DNA of 35,894 nt from Deltaproteobacteria bacterium tcs-42 (GCA_002049545.1 LLYT01000019.1:1-35894); one strand, 5' to 3'; positions 24,701 through 35,740 are shown, counted from the first letter of the stretch. A program made the numbers and translations. Notes: generated by a model from the sequence alone, not told the origin.

Positions 24701-25662
24701 CAAACCACCCCGGACTTAAGTAGATCGTGCAGATGAACAATACCAACCGGGACCGTTCCCGCTTCATCAGCAAAAACAAATAACGATGTGATCGAATGGG
24801 CTTCCATGAGCTGCAATGCCTTCGCGGCCAAATTATGCCGCAGAATCCTCTTGGGCGCAGTTGTCATCACTTGCTGGATGGGTTGCTGCAAACTCTCCAG
24901 TCCCAATTCCATAATCCGGCGCAAATCACCATCTGTAAAAATTCCGACCAAAACACCTTGACCATCAACAACACCAGTGACACCCAGCTTTTTACTGGTG
25001 ATTTCAAACAAGGCATCGCGCAAGAGGGTTTCTGGCGCTACCAGCGGAATTTCAGCACCCACATGCATCAGATCTTCTACGCGCAGAAGCAGCTGTTTAC
25101 CAAGGGCTCCCCCTGGATGAAAGAGGGCAAAATCCTCTTTCTTGAAGCCCCGTTCTTCCAGCAGAGCCACAGCAAGGGCGTCACCCATAGCCAGAGTCGC
25201 TGTCGTGCTGGCGGTCGGTGTTAGCCCCAACGGGCAAGCTTCTTCAGAAACACTGATATCGAGATGAACATCGCCGGCGATGCCCAAGGTACTTTTCGGC
25301 TTCCCGGAAATCGAAATCAGTGGCAGCCCCATTCTCTTGATCACAGGGAGAATCCGACAGACCTCTTCGGTTTCACCTGAATAGGACGCAGCGATAACGA
25401 CATCTCCCTTTGACAACATTCCAAGGTCGCCATGAATCCCTTCAGCAGGATGGAGGAAAAAGGTCGGGGTTCCGGTAGAGGCCATGGTTGCCGCGATTTT
25501 CTGACAAATCAGCCCCGATTTTCCCATCCCGGTCACAACGACTTTGCCCTGACAATCGAGGATCATCTTGACGGCGCGGGAAAAGTCACCATCGATCCGG
25601 GCCTGCAATGCCAACACAGCGTCAGCCTCAATCTGCAAAACCCGTTTTGCCGTTTCGATCAT
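24700..25662 (-). CDS. kdsD: Arabinose-5-phosphate isomerase
   Basis: KdsD converts ribulose-5-phosphate to arabinose-5-phosphate, the precursor used by KdsA. The 320-residue protein has an SIS domain (about 30-190) with VVVTGMGKSGLICQKIAATMASTGTPTFFLHPAEGIHGDLGM and SYSGETEE. A tandem CBS pair (about 200-320) follows, with GVLVGIFTDGDLRRIME. The domain order and length match KdsD/KpsF. It overlaps kdsA by one base at its start and kdsC at its end. Confidence 0.96.
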   Translation of the reverse strand: MIETAKRVLQIEADAVLALQARIDGDFSRAVKMILDCQGKVVVTGMGKSGLICQKIAATMASTGTPTFFLHPAEGIHGDLGMLSKGDVVIAASYSGETEEVCRILPVIKRMGLPLISISGKPKSTLGIAGDVHLDISVSEEACPLGLTPTASTTATLAMGDALAVALLEERGFKKEDFALFHPGGALGKQLLLRVEDLMHVGAEIPLVAPETLLRDALFEITSKKLGVTGVVDGQGVLVGIFTDGDLRRIMELGLESLQQPIQQVMTTAPKRILRHNLAAKALQLMEAHSITSLFVFADEAGTVPVGIVHLHDLLKSGVV

Positions 25663-26501
25663 CAGCCTTCACTCCCTGCTTCTGTTTGTTTGAAGATTGC
25701 ATCAAATTCGAGGATTTGCTGCAGTAGCGCTTTCACCTGTGCCAACGGCAGGGAATTGGCTCCATCACAGAGAGCCTGATCCGGATCTTCGTGCACTTCC
25801 CAGAACAGACCATCAACACCGGTTGCGGCAGCTGCCCGCGATAAAGCACCAACATACTGTCGTTGCCCTGAGGAAGATCCCCCGGCTCCACCCGGCAACT
25901 GCACTGAATGGGTCGCATCAAAAATAACCGGATAACCCGTCTCGCGCATAATCACCAGTGAGCGCATATCGACAACAAGATTGTTATAACCGAAAGAGAC
26001 ACCTCGCTCCGTCAACAAAATTTTCTCGTTGCCTGTTGAAGCGATTTTCCTGACGCCATGCTCAATATCCCAAGGCGCCAGAAACTGCCCTTTTTTCAGA
26101 TTAACCGGCTTGCCACAATTCCCCGCAGCGACTAACAAGTCGGTCTGGCGACTTAAAAATGCGGGGATCTGCAAAACATCCAGGACATCTGCGGCGGCGG
26201 CAACCTGACCGACATTATGAACATCGGAAATAATCGGCAAGCCAAACTCCTTATTGACCCGCTCCAGAATCCGCAAACCCCGTTCCACCCCAAGACCACG
26301 AAAAGAGGTCACCGAGGTTCGATTGGCCTTATCGTAGGAGGCTTTAAATATCAACTCACACCCCAGGGCCTGAGTGATTTCCTTCAGCCCCTCAGCTATT
26401 CTCAAGGTGAGATTTTCATCTTCAATAGCACAGGGTCCGGCAATTAAAACCAACGGCTTGGAGCCACCAAAACAGACCGGTCCGACATTGACTTGCTGCA
26501 T
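25662..26501 (-). CDS. kdsA: 3-deoxy-8-phosphooctulonate synthase
   Basis: KdsA condenses phosphoenolpyruvate with arabinose-5-phosphate to Kdo-8-phosphate. The 279-residue TIM-barrel protein shows LIAGPCAIEDE, FKASYDKANRTSVTSFRGLG, GLPIISDVHNVGQ and VIFDATHSVQLPGGAGGSSSGQRQYV. C-terminal WEVHEDPDQALCDGANSLPL completes the set. It begins immediately after the pyrG stop and shares one base with kdsD. The gene comes between CTP synthase and KdsD, so substrate and downstream enzymes are co-expressed. Confidence 0.97.
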   Translation of the reverse strand: MQQVNVGPVCFGGSKPLVLIAGPCAIEDENLTLRIAEGLKEITQALGCELIFKASYDKANRTSVTSFRGLGVERGLRILERVNKEFGLPIISDVHNVGQVAAAADVLDVLQIPAFLSRQTDLLVAAGNCGKPVNLKKGQFLAPWDIEHGVRKIASTGNEKILLTERGVSFGYNNLVVDMRSLVIMRETGYPVIFDATHSVQLPGGAGGSSSGQRQYVGALSRAAAATGVDGLFWEVHEDPDQALCDGANSLPLAQVKALLQQILEFDAIFKQTEAGSEG

Positions 26502-28106
<1,605 letters not shown>

Positions 28107-28423
28107 TTACTCATTCCATCCTTCATCTAAAATGGCTGCTCTAGTACAGCTTTAATAAAAAACGCACCAAATCAAAATGATGGTTTCGCAAAAACCAAAT
28201 GAGATGGTCAAGTGAAAAGTTCGCACTCCAAGGCGTAGTGGTTATCCAAGGGTGAAGGCATACATGCTGTATGTTGAAGCCTTAAACAAGCGCTGCAACA
28301 CTGGCGGGCGGACTTTTATACGACGCCATCGAAATCGATTCTACACAGAAACAGAGGTGAAAGAAACCCTGATCATGCAAAAAACCGTCCATATTTAAAA
28401 AAGAGGATAAGAACCCGTTTTAA
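28107..28423. other. Intergenic region between kdsB and pyrG
   Basis: This 317-base gap splits two leftward gene blocks. About half of it is the palindromic repeat at 28179-28330. No good promoter could be assigned to pyrG, and no clear terminator follows kdsB. No gene is seen. Confidence 0.5.
28179..28330. repeat. About 150-bp interspersed palindromic repeat, copy 1
   Basis: The left end GATGGTTTCGCAAAAACC and the right end, read on the other strand (GATGGCGTCGTATAAAAG), are imperfect inverted copies. An inner segment with ATACATGCTGTATGTTGA resembles the inner part of the element at 35656-35805. There is no open frame. It sits between kdsB and pyrG. Confidence 0.6.
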
Positions 28424-29182
28424 TTAATTTTTTTCTGCTGACATAAGCCGGGAAACCCGCTCAAGATCTGCGGGTGTATCAACGCCATGACAACTGTAGC
28501 CGGTCTCTGCCACATACAGCTTAACGCCATGTTCCAGGGCGCGTAGCTGCTCCAGGTTTTCCAGATTTTCCAGTGGTGTTTTCGGCCAGGAAGGATATTC
28601 CAACAAAAATTCCCGGCGATAGACATAGAGACCAATATGGCGCAACAAACCCAATCGGGGCAAAGCTTCAGCAAGTTGGTGAGGAGTCAGATCGCGTGGC
28701 CAGGGAATCGGAGAACGGGAAAAGTAAAGGGCCAAACCCGATTGATCCTTGACCACCTTGACCACATTCGGGTTATGAAAATCATCAATCTGATCAATGC
28801 GGCTGGCAAGTGTCCCCATTTGAATGAGTCGATTCCTGACCAGTGGCACAATAGCCTGATCGACCATTTGCGGATTGATGAGCGGTTCATCTCCCTGGAC
28901 ATTGACAATCAATTCAGCATCAACCTTTGCGGCAACCTCAGCCAAACGATCTGTCCCGGTCGGATGATCGGCTCGCGTCAACATCACTTCGCCACCAAAA
29001 TCCGCAACGGCTGCCACAATACGGGCATCATCCGTGGCAACAATAACCCGGTTCACCATTTTGGCCATCGCAACCCGCTGACATACATGCTGGATCATTG
29101 GCAAGCCATTAATGATTGCCAGGGGCTTTCCGGGAAACCGGGTCGATCCGTAACGGGCGGGAATGATTGCTGTCACTTTCAC
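28424..29182 (-). CDS. kdsB: 3-deoxy-manno-octulosonate cytidylyltransferase
   Basis: KdsB activates Kdo with CTP to CMP-Kdo for lipid A assembly. The 252-residue protein has the nucleotide-binding start TAIIPARYGSTRFPGKPLA, VIVATDDARI, NVQGDEPLINP and the LYFSRSPIPWPRD segment. GTG is the start at 29182, overlapping the lnt stop (GTGA), with AAAGG about eight bases upstream. It is the last gene of the phoH-pgpH-ybeY-corC-lnt-kdsB block, separated by the repeat gap from pyrG and kdsA. Confidence 0.96.
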   Translation of the reverse strand: MKVTAIIPARYGSTRFPGKPLAIINGLPMIQHVCQRVAMAKMVNRVIVATDDARIVAAVADFGGEVMLTRADHPTGTDRLAEVAAKVDAELIVNVQGDEPLINPQMVDQAIVPLVRNRLIQMGTLASRIDQIDDFHNPNVVKVVKDQSGLALYFSRSPIPWPRDLTPHQLAEALPRLGLLRHIGLYVYRREFLLEYPSWPKTPLENLENLEQLRALEHGVKLYVAETGYSCHGVDTPADLERVSRLMSAEKN

Positions 29183-30702
29183 GAATTAAACCTTTCTATG
29201 CGCCGCAAAAAGAGAATAACGAGGAAAATTCCACTGATCCCCAGACAGACATAGGCAAACACATCGCCAAATCGCGTGTAAAATGTTGCTTCAGCCCCCA
29301 TTCCAACCGATCCACTCAATTGCAATGGCTCAAAAATCGGCCCTGCCAGAGCGACATTGCCCGCCGGAGAAATCAGTGCAGAAATTCCGGTATTTGCTGC
29401 CCGGGCAATCCAGATACGATTCTCAATCGCCCGGAATCGGGTCATCGCCAAGTGTTGATAAGGGGCCGATGAGTGCCCGAACCAGGCATCGTTCGTCAAA
29501 TTGACCAACAGGTCACTCCCCTGATGTACATATTTGCGCGCCAGTTGCGGAAAGATTGCTTCGTAACAGATCAACACTCCAAGGTGATGTCCATTCAACG
29601 GCAATGGGCGAACTTTGCCCGGGGAGAAATCGCCGACCCCAACAACCAGCTTATCAATAAAAGCTAATAACTTTCCAAGGGGGACATACTCGCCAAAAGG
29701 GACCAGATGGATCTTGTCGGAACGTCCCAGTTCCTCCCCATCTGCAGCAAAAAGATAAGCACTGTTATAGTATTGATATTTATCGGCAGATAACTGTTGA
29801 TAAGCAGGACTACCAACCAGCAAAGAGACATTCAACTGCTTCGGCAGTTGCCTGACCTGCGCCGCAAGATCTGAATGATCCTGCAGAAAAAAGGGGGTCG
29901 CGGCCTCTGGCCAAATCACTAAATCGGGTCGGCCCTCCAGCGCCTGCATCGACAGGTCCTGATAGCGATCAATGCTCGATTTCCGGTGATCGGGCGCCCA
30001 TTTTTGGGTCTGGTCAATATTCCCCTGAATCAGGGCAACCCGCAGTTGTTCTGTTCGCCGCTCCAGAGGCTGTGCCTCACGCCAGACACCATAACCAAAG
30101 TGACTGATGGAAATCGTGATGATTGCTGCCACCCCCAACCATGCCAATCGACTTTTTGGTGCCGCAATCACTCCAGCGATCGCACAATTCACTGCAACCA
30201 GCATCAAACTGACCCCATAAACGCCGGTCACATCAGAGCTTTGAATCGCCAGAGAAAAATTTTGCTGTGAATAACCGATAATCGCCCAGGGGAATCCGGT
30301 GAACAATGTCCCACGAAGGTATTCGAGGGCGACCCATAAAGGTGGCAAAGTCAACAGATATGGAAGCCTCAGAACCGTTTCAAGGCGACTGGCAATCCAG
30401 GTTGCCAGTCCAAAATAGACGGCAAGGTAAGTCACTAAAAACAGGTAGGCAAGGAGCGAAAAAACGGGTTGCAGACCACCGTAAGTGGTCATAACAAAAT
30501 TCAACCAATAGAGAACCGTAGCAAAAAAAACTGCCCCCGCAGTCAACCCGGAAGCAAACGGACGGTAGCGCATAACCAGCAACAACGGCACCAATGCAAC
30601 CCAGGCAAGGGGGAATAGATCGGGGCGGGGAAAGGCTGCCGCCAGCAGCAAACCAGAACCAGCAGCAATGATCAGGATCCGGTCAGGTTTGACCAGGCGC
30701 AT
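29179..30702 (-). CDS. lnt: Apolipoprotein N-acyltransferase
   Basis: Lnt adds the third acyl chain to the N-terminal Cys of lipoproteins in the inner membrane. The 507-residue protein has six or so N-terminal helices (to about residue 210), then a nitrilase-like periplasmic domain with the triad Glu in VIWPEAATPFF, Lys in DKIHLVPFGEYVP and Cys in GVLICYEAIFP. A final helix lies near the C-terminus. The ATG at 30702 shares its A with the corC stop (TGATG); a TTG one codon upstream is less likely. The order phoH-(pgpH)-ybeY-corC-lnt matches the E. coli ybeZ-ybeY-ybeX-lnt operon with pgpH inserted. Confidence 0.96.
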   Translation of the reverse strand: MRLVKPDRILIIAAGSGLLLAAAFPRPDLFPLAWVALVPLLLVMRYRPFASGLTAGAVFFATVLYWLNFVMTTYGGLQPVFSLLAYLFLVTYLAVYFGLATWIASRLETVLRLPYLLTLPPLWVALEYLRGTLFTGFPWAIIGYSQQNFSLAIQSSDVTGVYGVSLMLVAVNCAIAGVIAAPKSRLAWLGVAAIITISISHFGYGVWREAQPLERRTEQLRVALIQGNIDQTQKWAPDHRKSSIDRYQDLSMQALEGRPDLVIWPEAATPFFLQDHSDLAAQVRQLPKQLNVSLLVGSPAYQQLSADKYQYYNSAYLFAADGEELGRSDKIHLVPFGEYVPLGKLLAFIDKLVVGVGDFSPGKVRPLPLNGHHLGVLICYEAIFPQLARKYVHQGSDLLVNLTNDAWFGHSSAPYQHLAMTRFRAIENRIWIARAANTGISALISPAGNVALAGPIFEPLQLSGSVGMGAEATFYTRFGDVFAYVCLGISGIFLVILFLRRIERFNS

Positions 30703-31592
30703 CAATACTCACCATCTGTGCTATCAGCCACCGCGAGCGGAAAAATTCGAACCTGGCGGACAGCACGCTGATCGCCCTGTTCAATCAGCATATCAAATTC
30801 GCCAACCCTCACTCGCTCACCGACAGCAGGGACCCTGCAGTGATGCTCGACAATATAACCACCAACGCTGTCAAACTTATCCCGCGCCACTTCAATATCA
30901 ATATCAAAATATTCTTCCAACTCTTCAAAATTCAAACGACCATCAACCAGCACACTTCCATCCGGTTGTTCGACCAACCTTTTTTCATCGAGGTCATACT
31001 CATCCTGAATTTCCCCGACAATTTCCTCAATCAGATCTTCGATGGTCACCAGCCCCGAAGTTCCACCATATTCATCAATAACAATGGCAATATGAATGCA
31101 GGTCTCCTGGAACTCTTTAAGCAAAACACGGACTTGTTTCGTCTCGGGAACCAGATAGGGAGGACGGATGATCTCATCAACAGTCATTGCATCGATGGGC
31201 TGCCCCCAGTAATGGAGAAGATCCTTGGCGTAGACCAGACCAACAATATTGTCGATATTATTTTTGTAAACCGGGATTCGGGAATGTCCCGACTGTAGAA
31301 TGGCACTAAGAAGGGTATTGAACGGGGCTTCAGCATCAACGCACACCATATCCGTACGCGGAATCATAATTTCACGCAGAATAGTCTCGTCCAGCTCCAG
31401 GATCGACTGAAGCATGCCCACTTCACCCTCATCTATTATCCCCTGCTGTTCCGAAGCATCGATCAGATCCTGCAGTTCTTCTTCGTTGTTTGCTTGTGGT
31501 CGATGGCTCAACCTACGGATCAACCGCTTCAGCCAGCCATCCGGTTCCTGTGAATGATCGTTGTCCACTTGTTCTTTATTCTCCTGAATCAA
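30702..31592 (-). CDS. corC: CorC/HlyC family CBS-domain protein (YbeX-like)
   Basis: The 296-residue soluble protein has two CBS domains (about 75-195; EIMIPRTDMVCVD and GLVYAKDLLHYWG) with VIDEYGGTSGLVTIEDLIEEIVGEI. A C-terminal CorC/HlyC domain follows (about 210-290; DGRLNFEELEEYF, DSVGGYIVEHH). It lacks the membrane domain of the larger CNNM-type proteins, so it is YbeX-like. YbeX has been linked to magnesium/cobalt efflux and to ribosome maturation; the role here is inferred. A TTG at 31592 overlaps the ybeY stop. A GTG at 31571, preceded by AGGAG, is an alternative start seven codons later. Confidence 0.92.
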   Translation of the reverse strand: MIQENKEQVDNDHSQEPDGWLKRLIRRLSHRPQANNEEELQDLIDASEQQGIIDEGEVGMLQSILELDETILREIMIPRTDMVCVDAEAPFNTLLSAILQSGHSRIPVYKNNIDNIVGLVYAKDLLHYWGQPIDAMTVDEIIRPPYLVPETKQVRVLLKEFQETCIHIAIVIDEYGGTSGLVTIEDLIEEIVGEIQDEYDLDEKRLVEQPDGSVLVDGRLNFEELEEYFDIDIEVARDKFDSVGGYIVEHHCRVPAVGERVRVGEFDMLIEQGDQRAVRQVRIFPLAVADSTDGEY

Positions 31593-32047
31593 CCATTGAG
31601 AGGGAACTCCCGAACTAACAGATCGAAAAGTTCAGATTCCCGGGCTTCCATCCGCTCAGCGTCGCATGCGCTGCCACGTTCGTGATCATAGCCAAGCAAG
31701 TGCAGCACCCCATGAATCAGCAGAAACCAGAGTTCATGCTCAAACGGGATACCAGCCTCAGCCGCATCTGTACCCGCCCGTTCTGCTGAAATCACCACAT
31801 CGCCCAAAACCAGAGGCGACAAACCAGCCCCTTCGCCTTCTTGCATGGCAAAAGAAATCACATTCGTCGGGCGGTCACGTTGCAGGTATTCACGATTGAT
31901 TTCCTGAATCGCGCCATTATCGAGAATCAGAATCGAAAGTTCCGCCTCAGGATATCCCGAGACGCTTAAGATCCTCTGGGCTACCTTCCTCAGTGGCCGC
32001 TTCAGGATCTTGTGGAATCGCTGACAATTTTGTATCTGAATTCGCAC
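31589..32047 (-). CDS. ybeY: Endoribonuclease / rRNA maturation factor YbeY
   Basis: YbeY is a zinc-dependent endoribonuclease involved in 16S rRNA 3'-end maturation and ribosome quality control. The 152-residue protein has the metal site H112-G-V-L-H116-L-L-G-Y-D-H122-E and RPTNVISFA near 59-67. It starts at a GTG (32047) located 101 bases inside the 3' end of pgpH. No ATG, GTG or TTG occurs in the next 35 or so codons, and the N-terminal RIQIQNCQ is family-like, so the overlap looks genuine. Its end overlaps corC by four bases. Confidence 0.94.
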   Translation of the reverse strand: MRIQIQNCQRFHKILKRPLRKVAQRILSVSGYPEAELSILILDNGAIQEINREYLQRDRPTNVISFAMQEGEGAGLSPLVLGDVVISAERAGTDAAEAGIPFEHELWFLLIHGVLHLLGYDHERGSACDAERMEARESELFDLLVREFPLNG

Positions 32048-34355
32048 TTTTGGTTTTTACCTTTTCTCTGGCTGGAACATTTTCTCCGCTATCAACCTTC
32101 TCCCGGACAATATGGACCGGTTCCGGATAATCGACTCGATGATGGAATGATCCGGAAAAAACGCGATTGAAGCTCTTGGCAATCAAGTTTAAATCTTTGA
32201 GGGTCAAATCACACTCATTCAGCTGACCATCAATAAAGATGTTATTGATCAGTTTCTGTACCATTCCCTGGACCCGTGCTGGTGTCGGGTCTGTCAGGGT
32301 CCGACTGGCCGCTTCAACTGCATCGGCCAGCATGATCAGCGCCGCTTCTCTGCTTTGTGGCTTGGGGCCATGATAGCGATAATCGCGCTCATCAACGTGT
32401 TGCACTCCGGGGTTTGCCTGACTTTTTGCCCGATCGTAGAAGAATTTGATCAGCGCTGTACCGTGATGTTGCTGGATAATTTCGACCAATTCAGATCCAA
32501 GCTTGTGTTCACGCGCCAGATCGACCCCATCCTTGACATGTGAAGTCAGAATCAGGGCACTCATCGACGGAGCCAATTTATCATGCTTATTTCGTTGTCC
32601 CCCTGAATTTTCAATAAAATAGAGGGGCTTTTTAATTTTACCGATATCGTGATAATAGGCTGCAACCCGGGTCAGCAGCGGGTTAGCATTAACCGCCTCA
32701 GCGGCAGACTCCGCCAGGTTGCCAACTAAAATAGAGTGGTGATAGGTTCCGGGGGCTTCAATCATTAATTGGCGCAAGATCGGCGCATTCATGTTGGCCA
32801 GTTCGAGCAACTTAATGTCGGTGGTATACTTGAATATGGATTCCACCAACGGGACAGTGCCATTGACAATAACGGCACTGGCCAGCCCGGCAAAGAAACC
32901 GGACCCAAGCTTCCAGAGCAACTGCAGCTCAAAATCGTGGCCGGTCAATAAATGAATTCCGATGATCAGAGCCATGTTGGTTAATCCAATCCATAGCCCG
33001 GCTCGATACAGGGTGGTTCGTTGCTGACAATGACGGACACCGTGTGCACCAACAAGACTGCCAGTCAGGACATAAACCGCCATCAATAAACTGTTACCAA
33101 ACAGGAAACCGACCAGAACAGAACAACAGATAGCAAACAGGAAAGCTGTTTCTGAATTAAGGACAATCCGCACCAACATGGCGCCCAGAGCAAAAGGGAT
33201 GGCATAGAGGTAGGTCGAGGAATCGATGTAAGCGAAGGTACTACCCATTCCAGCAGCAATAAAAATTGATATCTTTATCAGCAGAAACAGGACAATAAAT
33301 ACGCTGGCAAGAAACAACGAATCACGGGAGTCGGGTCGAAATTTTCTGATATTCCTTTGACTGAAATGAAACCCGACATATATCAGTAACAGAGAACAGA
33401 TCAGCAACCCTGCAGCCGTCTGAAAACTGCGGTTATCCAACCCCGAAGTTCGAATCGCCTGCAGCTTGAGAATCTGGTCGGCAGTCACCCGCTCTCCCTC
33501 CCGAACGACCATCTCCCCCTCTTTGACCTGAAACAACACGGGCGCAACCTGTTCTCGTGCATCGAGTTGTCGCTGTTCTGTTGCCTTCTGGTTGATAGTC
33601 AAGCTGGGGCGCAATTGCTGCTGTACCAATTTTAACAACGTCTTCTGCTGAGTCGAAGTTATTCCAGGGATTAAGGCTAACTGCTGTTGTGCCTGAAGCA
33701 AAGCAGCATTCAACCCGATTGTTTGTTCAAACAATCCCGATTCTATTTCTTCCCCCCCGCTGTGCTCAATGGCGACAATGCCCCGATTTCGATCAGCTTC
33801 GAAGGTCTGTAAATTTGCAACGATTGGTCGTTTAAAGATTGGTGTCAGCAGATCCCCGGTCAAATCAGCAATATTTTGATTTGCCGCCAGGTTGAGTATC
33901 GGTCTGAACCCCTCAACCGTCAATGGAATCCCAAAATCGGCCTCTAATTGCAGTAAAAAATCGTCTGCGTTCAAACTTTTAACTCGACTCTGCTGCTGCA
34001 GCAACCCAAGCCCCTTGCGAATCTTTTTAACGGCCTGAGCTCCGGCACCCTTGTCCAGATCGTAAACGATGGGTGTCGCATTGCCTGCCTCATCGCGCTT
34101 TGCCTGAGTCAGCAAAACATCTTCGACCAACAGATCGCGGGGTGATTTAATATTTCGCGTCGCGATATCACCCGGAGCATAATAACCGGGGATCAACCCC
34201 CCTTTAGGGACAATAATCAGAGTCAGCAGGGTTGCGACCAGGACGAGAAGCCCCACCCCCAGTCGTGGCTGTCGATGGTTGCGCAGCCTTTGTACCCCAC
34301 CATTAAAAAAGGTAGCCCGACTTTGAGATGAGTTATTTTTTTCCTCTTTAGTCAT
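31947..34355 (-). CDS. pgpH: 7TM-HD domain phosphohydrolase, PgpH family
   Basis: The 802-residue protein has an N-terminal helix (about 33-52), a large extracytoplasmic domain (to about 305), seven membrane helices (about 307-490) and a cytoplasmic HD domain. The last carries AAYYHDIGKIKKPLYFIEN and a later QQHHGTALIKFFY. This layout matches PgpH, which degrades cyclic di-AMP in Gram-positive bacteria and is widespread in Desulfobacterota. The final 40 residues are a charged, low-complexity tail that partly overlaps ybeY in another frame. GAGG lies five bases before the ATG at 34355. No diadenylate cyclase gene is in this window. Confidence 0.93.
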   Translation of the reverse strand: MTKEEKNNSSQSRATFFNGGVQRLRNHRQPRLGVGLLVLVATLLTLIIVPKGGLIPGYYAPGDIATRNIKSPRDLLVEDVLLTQAKRDEAGNATPIVYDLDKGAGAQAVKKIRKGLGLLQQQSRVKSLNADDFLLQLEADFGIPLTVEGFRPILNLAANQNIADLTGDLLTPIFKRPIVANLQTFEADRNRGIVAIEHSGGEEIESGLFEQTIGLNAALLQAQQQLALIPGITSTQQKTLLKLVQQQLRPSLTINQKATEQRQLDAREQVAPVLFQVKEGEMVVREGERVTADQILKLQAIRTSGLDNRSFQTAAGLLICSLLLIYVGFHFSQRNIRKFRPDSRDSLFLASVFIVLFLLIKISIFIAAGMGSTFAYIDSSTYLYAIPFALGAMLVRIVLNSETAFLFAICCSVLVGFLFGNSLLMAVYVLTGSLVGAHGVRHCQQRTTLYRAGLWIGLTNMALIIGIHLLTGHDFELQLLWKLGSGFFAGLASAVIVNGTVPLVESIFKYTTDIKLLELANMNAPILRQLMIEAPGTYHHSILVGNLAESAAEAVNANPLLTRVAAYYHDIGKIKKPLYFIENSGGQRNKHDKLAPSMSALILTSHVKDGVDLAREHKLGSELVEIIQQHHGTALIKFFYDRAKSQANPGVQHVDERDYRYHGPKPQSREAALIMLADAVEAASRTLTDPTPARVQGMVQKLINNIFIDGQLNECDLTLKDLNLIAKSFNRVFSGSFHHRVDYPEPVHIVREKVDSGENVPAREKVKTKSANSDTKLSAIPQDPEAATEEGSPEDLKRLGIS

Positions 34356-34395
34356 ATATCCTCAATAGCACCAGACACTCCCTGGCGGAACAGTT

Positions 34396-35361
34396 CTAAC
34401 CAATATCCTGACGATCTGCCTGCTGGTAAGCGCGCACGATAGCCTGAACGATTGGGTGACGGACAACATCGACATCGCTGAAGTGAGTAAATGCAATCCC
34501 GGAAACCCCGTTTAACACATCTATAGCATGCAGCAACCCCGATTGGCTATCACGTGGCAGATCGATCTGGGTCACATCACCCGTCACAACTGCCCGACTG
34601 CCGAACCCCAGACGGGTCAAAAACATTTTCATCTGTTCAGTCGTCGTATTTTGTGCTTCATCCAGAATAACAAAAGCGTCATTCAGAGTTCGACCACGCA
34701 TAAAAGCCAACGGTGCAACCTCGACAACCCCCGCTTCCAACAGCGTCTTAACTTTTTCCAAATCGAGCATGTCGTAGAGAGCGTCATAGAGTGGCCGTAG
34801 ATAGGGGTTGACCTTTTCAGACAGATCACCAGGCAGGAAGCCGAGTTTTTCTCCAGCTTCAACCGCCGGACGCACCAGCATGATCCGGTTCACTTCCTTG
34901 CGCATCAATGCTGCAACCCCCATGGCCATGGCCAGGTAAGTCTTGCCAGTTCCAGCGGGACCAATTCCAAAATTTACATGATTCTCCCGAATATTATCGA
35001 TATAACTTTTCTGTGCCAGACTTTTGGGAGTAATCAATTTATTGCGAGCCGAAATAAAAACCGTATCGCAAAAAATATCTCTCAGAGAGGTTGTTGAATC
35101 AGAGGAAAGAATCCGGATCGCATAATCAATATCGGCAGGATAAAGTGGCATGCCTTCACGCAACAAGAAACACAGCTCTTCAAGGAGACGATAGCCGATA
35201 TGCACCTGGGCTGGTTCACCGGACAAGTGAATCTCAGTTCCCTGGCTGCCAAGGCGGATGCCAAGTTTTTTCTCTATCAGTTTTAGATGCTTATTCTGCT
35301 GACCGAACAATTGAGCGGCCAGAGCGGCATCAGCAACGTCAAAATGTTTGCTGGGGCTCAT
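34396..35361 (-). CDS. phoH: PhoH-like ATPase (YbeZ)
   Basis: The 321-residue protein is a PhoH-family P-loop ATPase with Walker A GPAGTGKT at 134-141 and Walker B FVILDEAQN near 231-239. The FMRGRTLNDAF and TRLGFGSRAVVTGDVTQIDLPR blocks are also present. Its N-terminus (about 1-110) is a KH-like region (KHLKLIEKKLGIRLGSQGTEIHLSG). YbeZ interacts with YbeY and is thought to act in RNA or ribosome processing. It is the first gene of the phoH-pgpH-ybeY-corC-lnt-kdsB block, with a good promoter 36 bases upstream. The ATG at 35361 has only a weak ribosome binding site. Confidence 0.95.
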   Translation of the reverse strand: MSPSKHFDVADAALAAQLFGQQNKHLKLIEKKLGIRLGSQGTEIHLSGEPAQVHIGYRLLEELCFLLREGMPLYPADIDYAIRILSSDSTTSLRDIFCDTVFISARNKLITPKSLAQKSYIDNIRENHVNFGIGPAGTGKTYLAMAMGVAALMRKEVNRIMLVRPAVEAGEKLGFLPGDLSEKVNPYLRPLYDALYDMLDLEKVKTLLEAGVVEVAPLAFMRGRTLNDAFVILDEAQNTTTEQMKMFLTRLGFGSRAVVTGDVTQIDLPRDSQSGLLHAIDVLNGVSGIAFTHFSDVDVVRHPIVQAIVRAYQQADRQDIG

Positions 35362-35740
35362 ACGCAGATATTCGCTTGAATAGTATTGTCTTCATCGTCG
35401 TGGAATTTAGCACCAAAACTGGACAAATGCAATACAGAGCTCCAAGTAACTCCCGTTCAGCAGTTGCCTGAAAAAATCAGAATCTGGCATAATGGGCGGG
35501 CAAAAGCCTCGAAACTGATCAGCGCAAACATGGCCATGCACGTCGCCATATTTGTTTGAGGGGAAGAAATACCGATAACACATCGAGGTCCGGAAAAACC
35601 CTGAAACAAGAACGGGCTTTTGACAATATCATCTGCTATACTCGATCTATATATGGATGCCCTCGCAAAAACTCGAGTCGCCCGCAGGCAAAAATTTCGC
35701 TCCACAAGGCTCGGTGTTTTTGCAGGGGCAAAGGGATACA
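35362..35740. other. Intergenic region upstream of phoH
   Basis: This holds the phoH promoter (35404-35432) and the left half of the palindromic repeat that starts at 35656. In 35433-35655 I see no gene and no further clear signal. Confidence 0.5.
35404..35432 (-). promoter_or_regulatory. Sigma-70 promoter for the phoH block
   Basis: Read leftward, TTGCAT (35432-35427), a 17-base spacer ending in TGC (extended -10) and TAAATT (35409-35404) form a strong candidate. Transcription would start near 35397, about 36 bases before phoH. Confidence 0.6.

Noticed and set aside
35620-35643. Perfect TTGACA on the plus strand near 35620
   Set aside because: No -10 hexamer occurs at 16 to 18 bases (TATACT is only 11 away), and no rightward gene follows.
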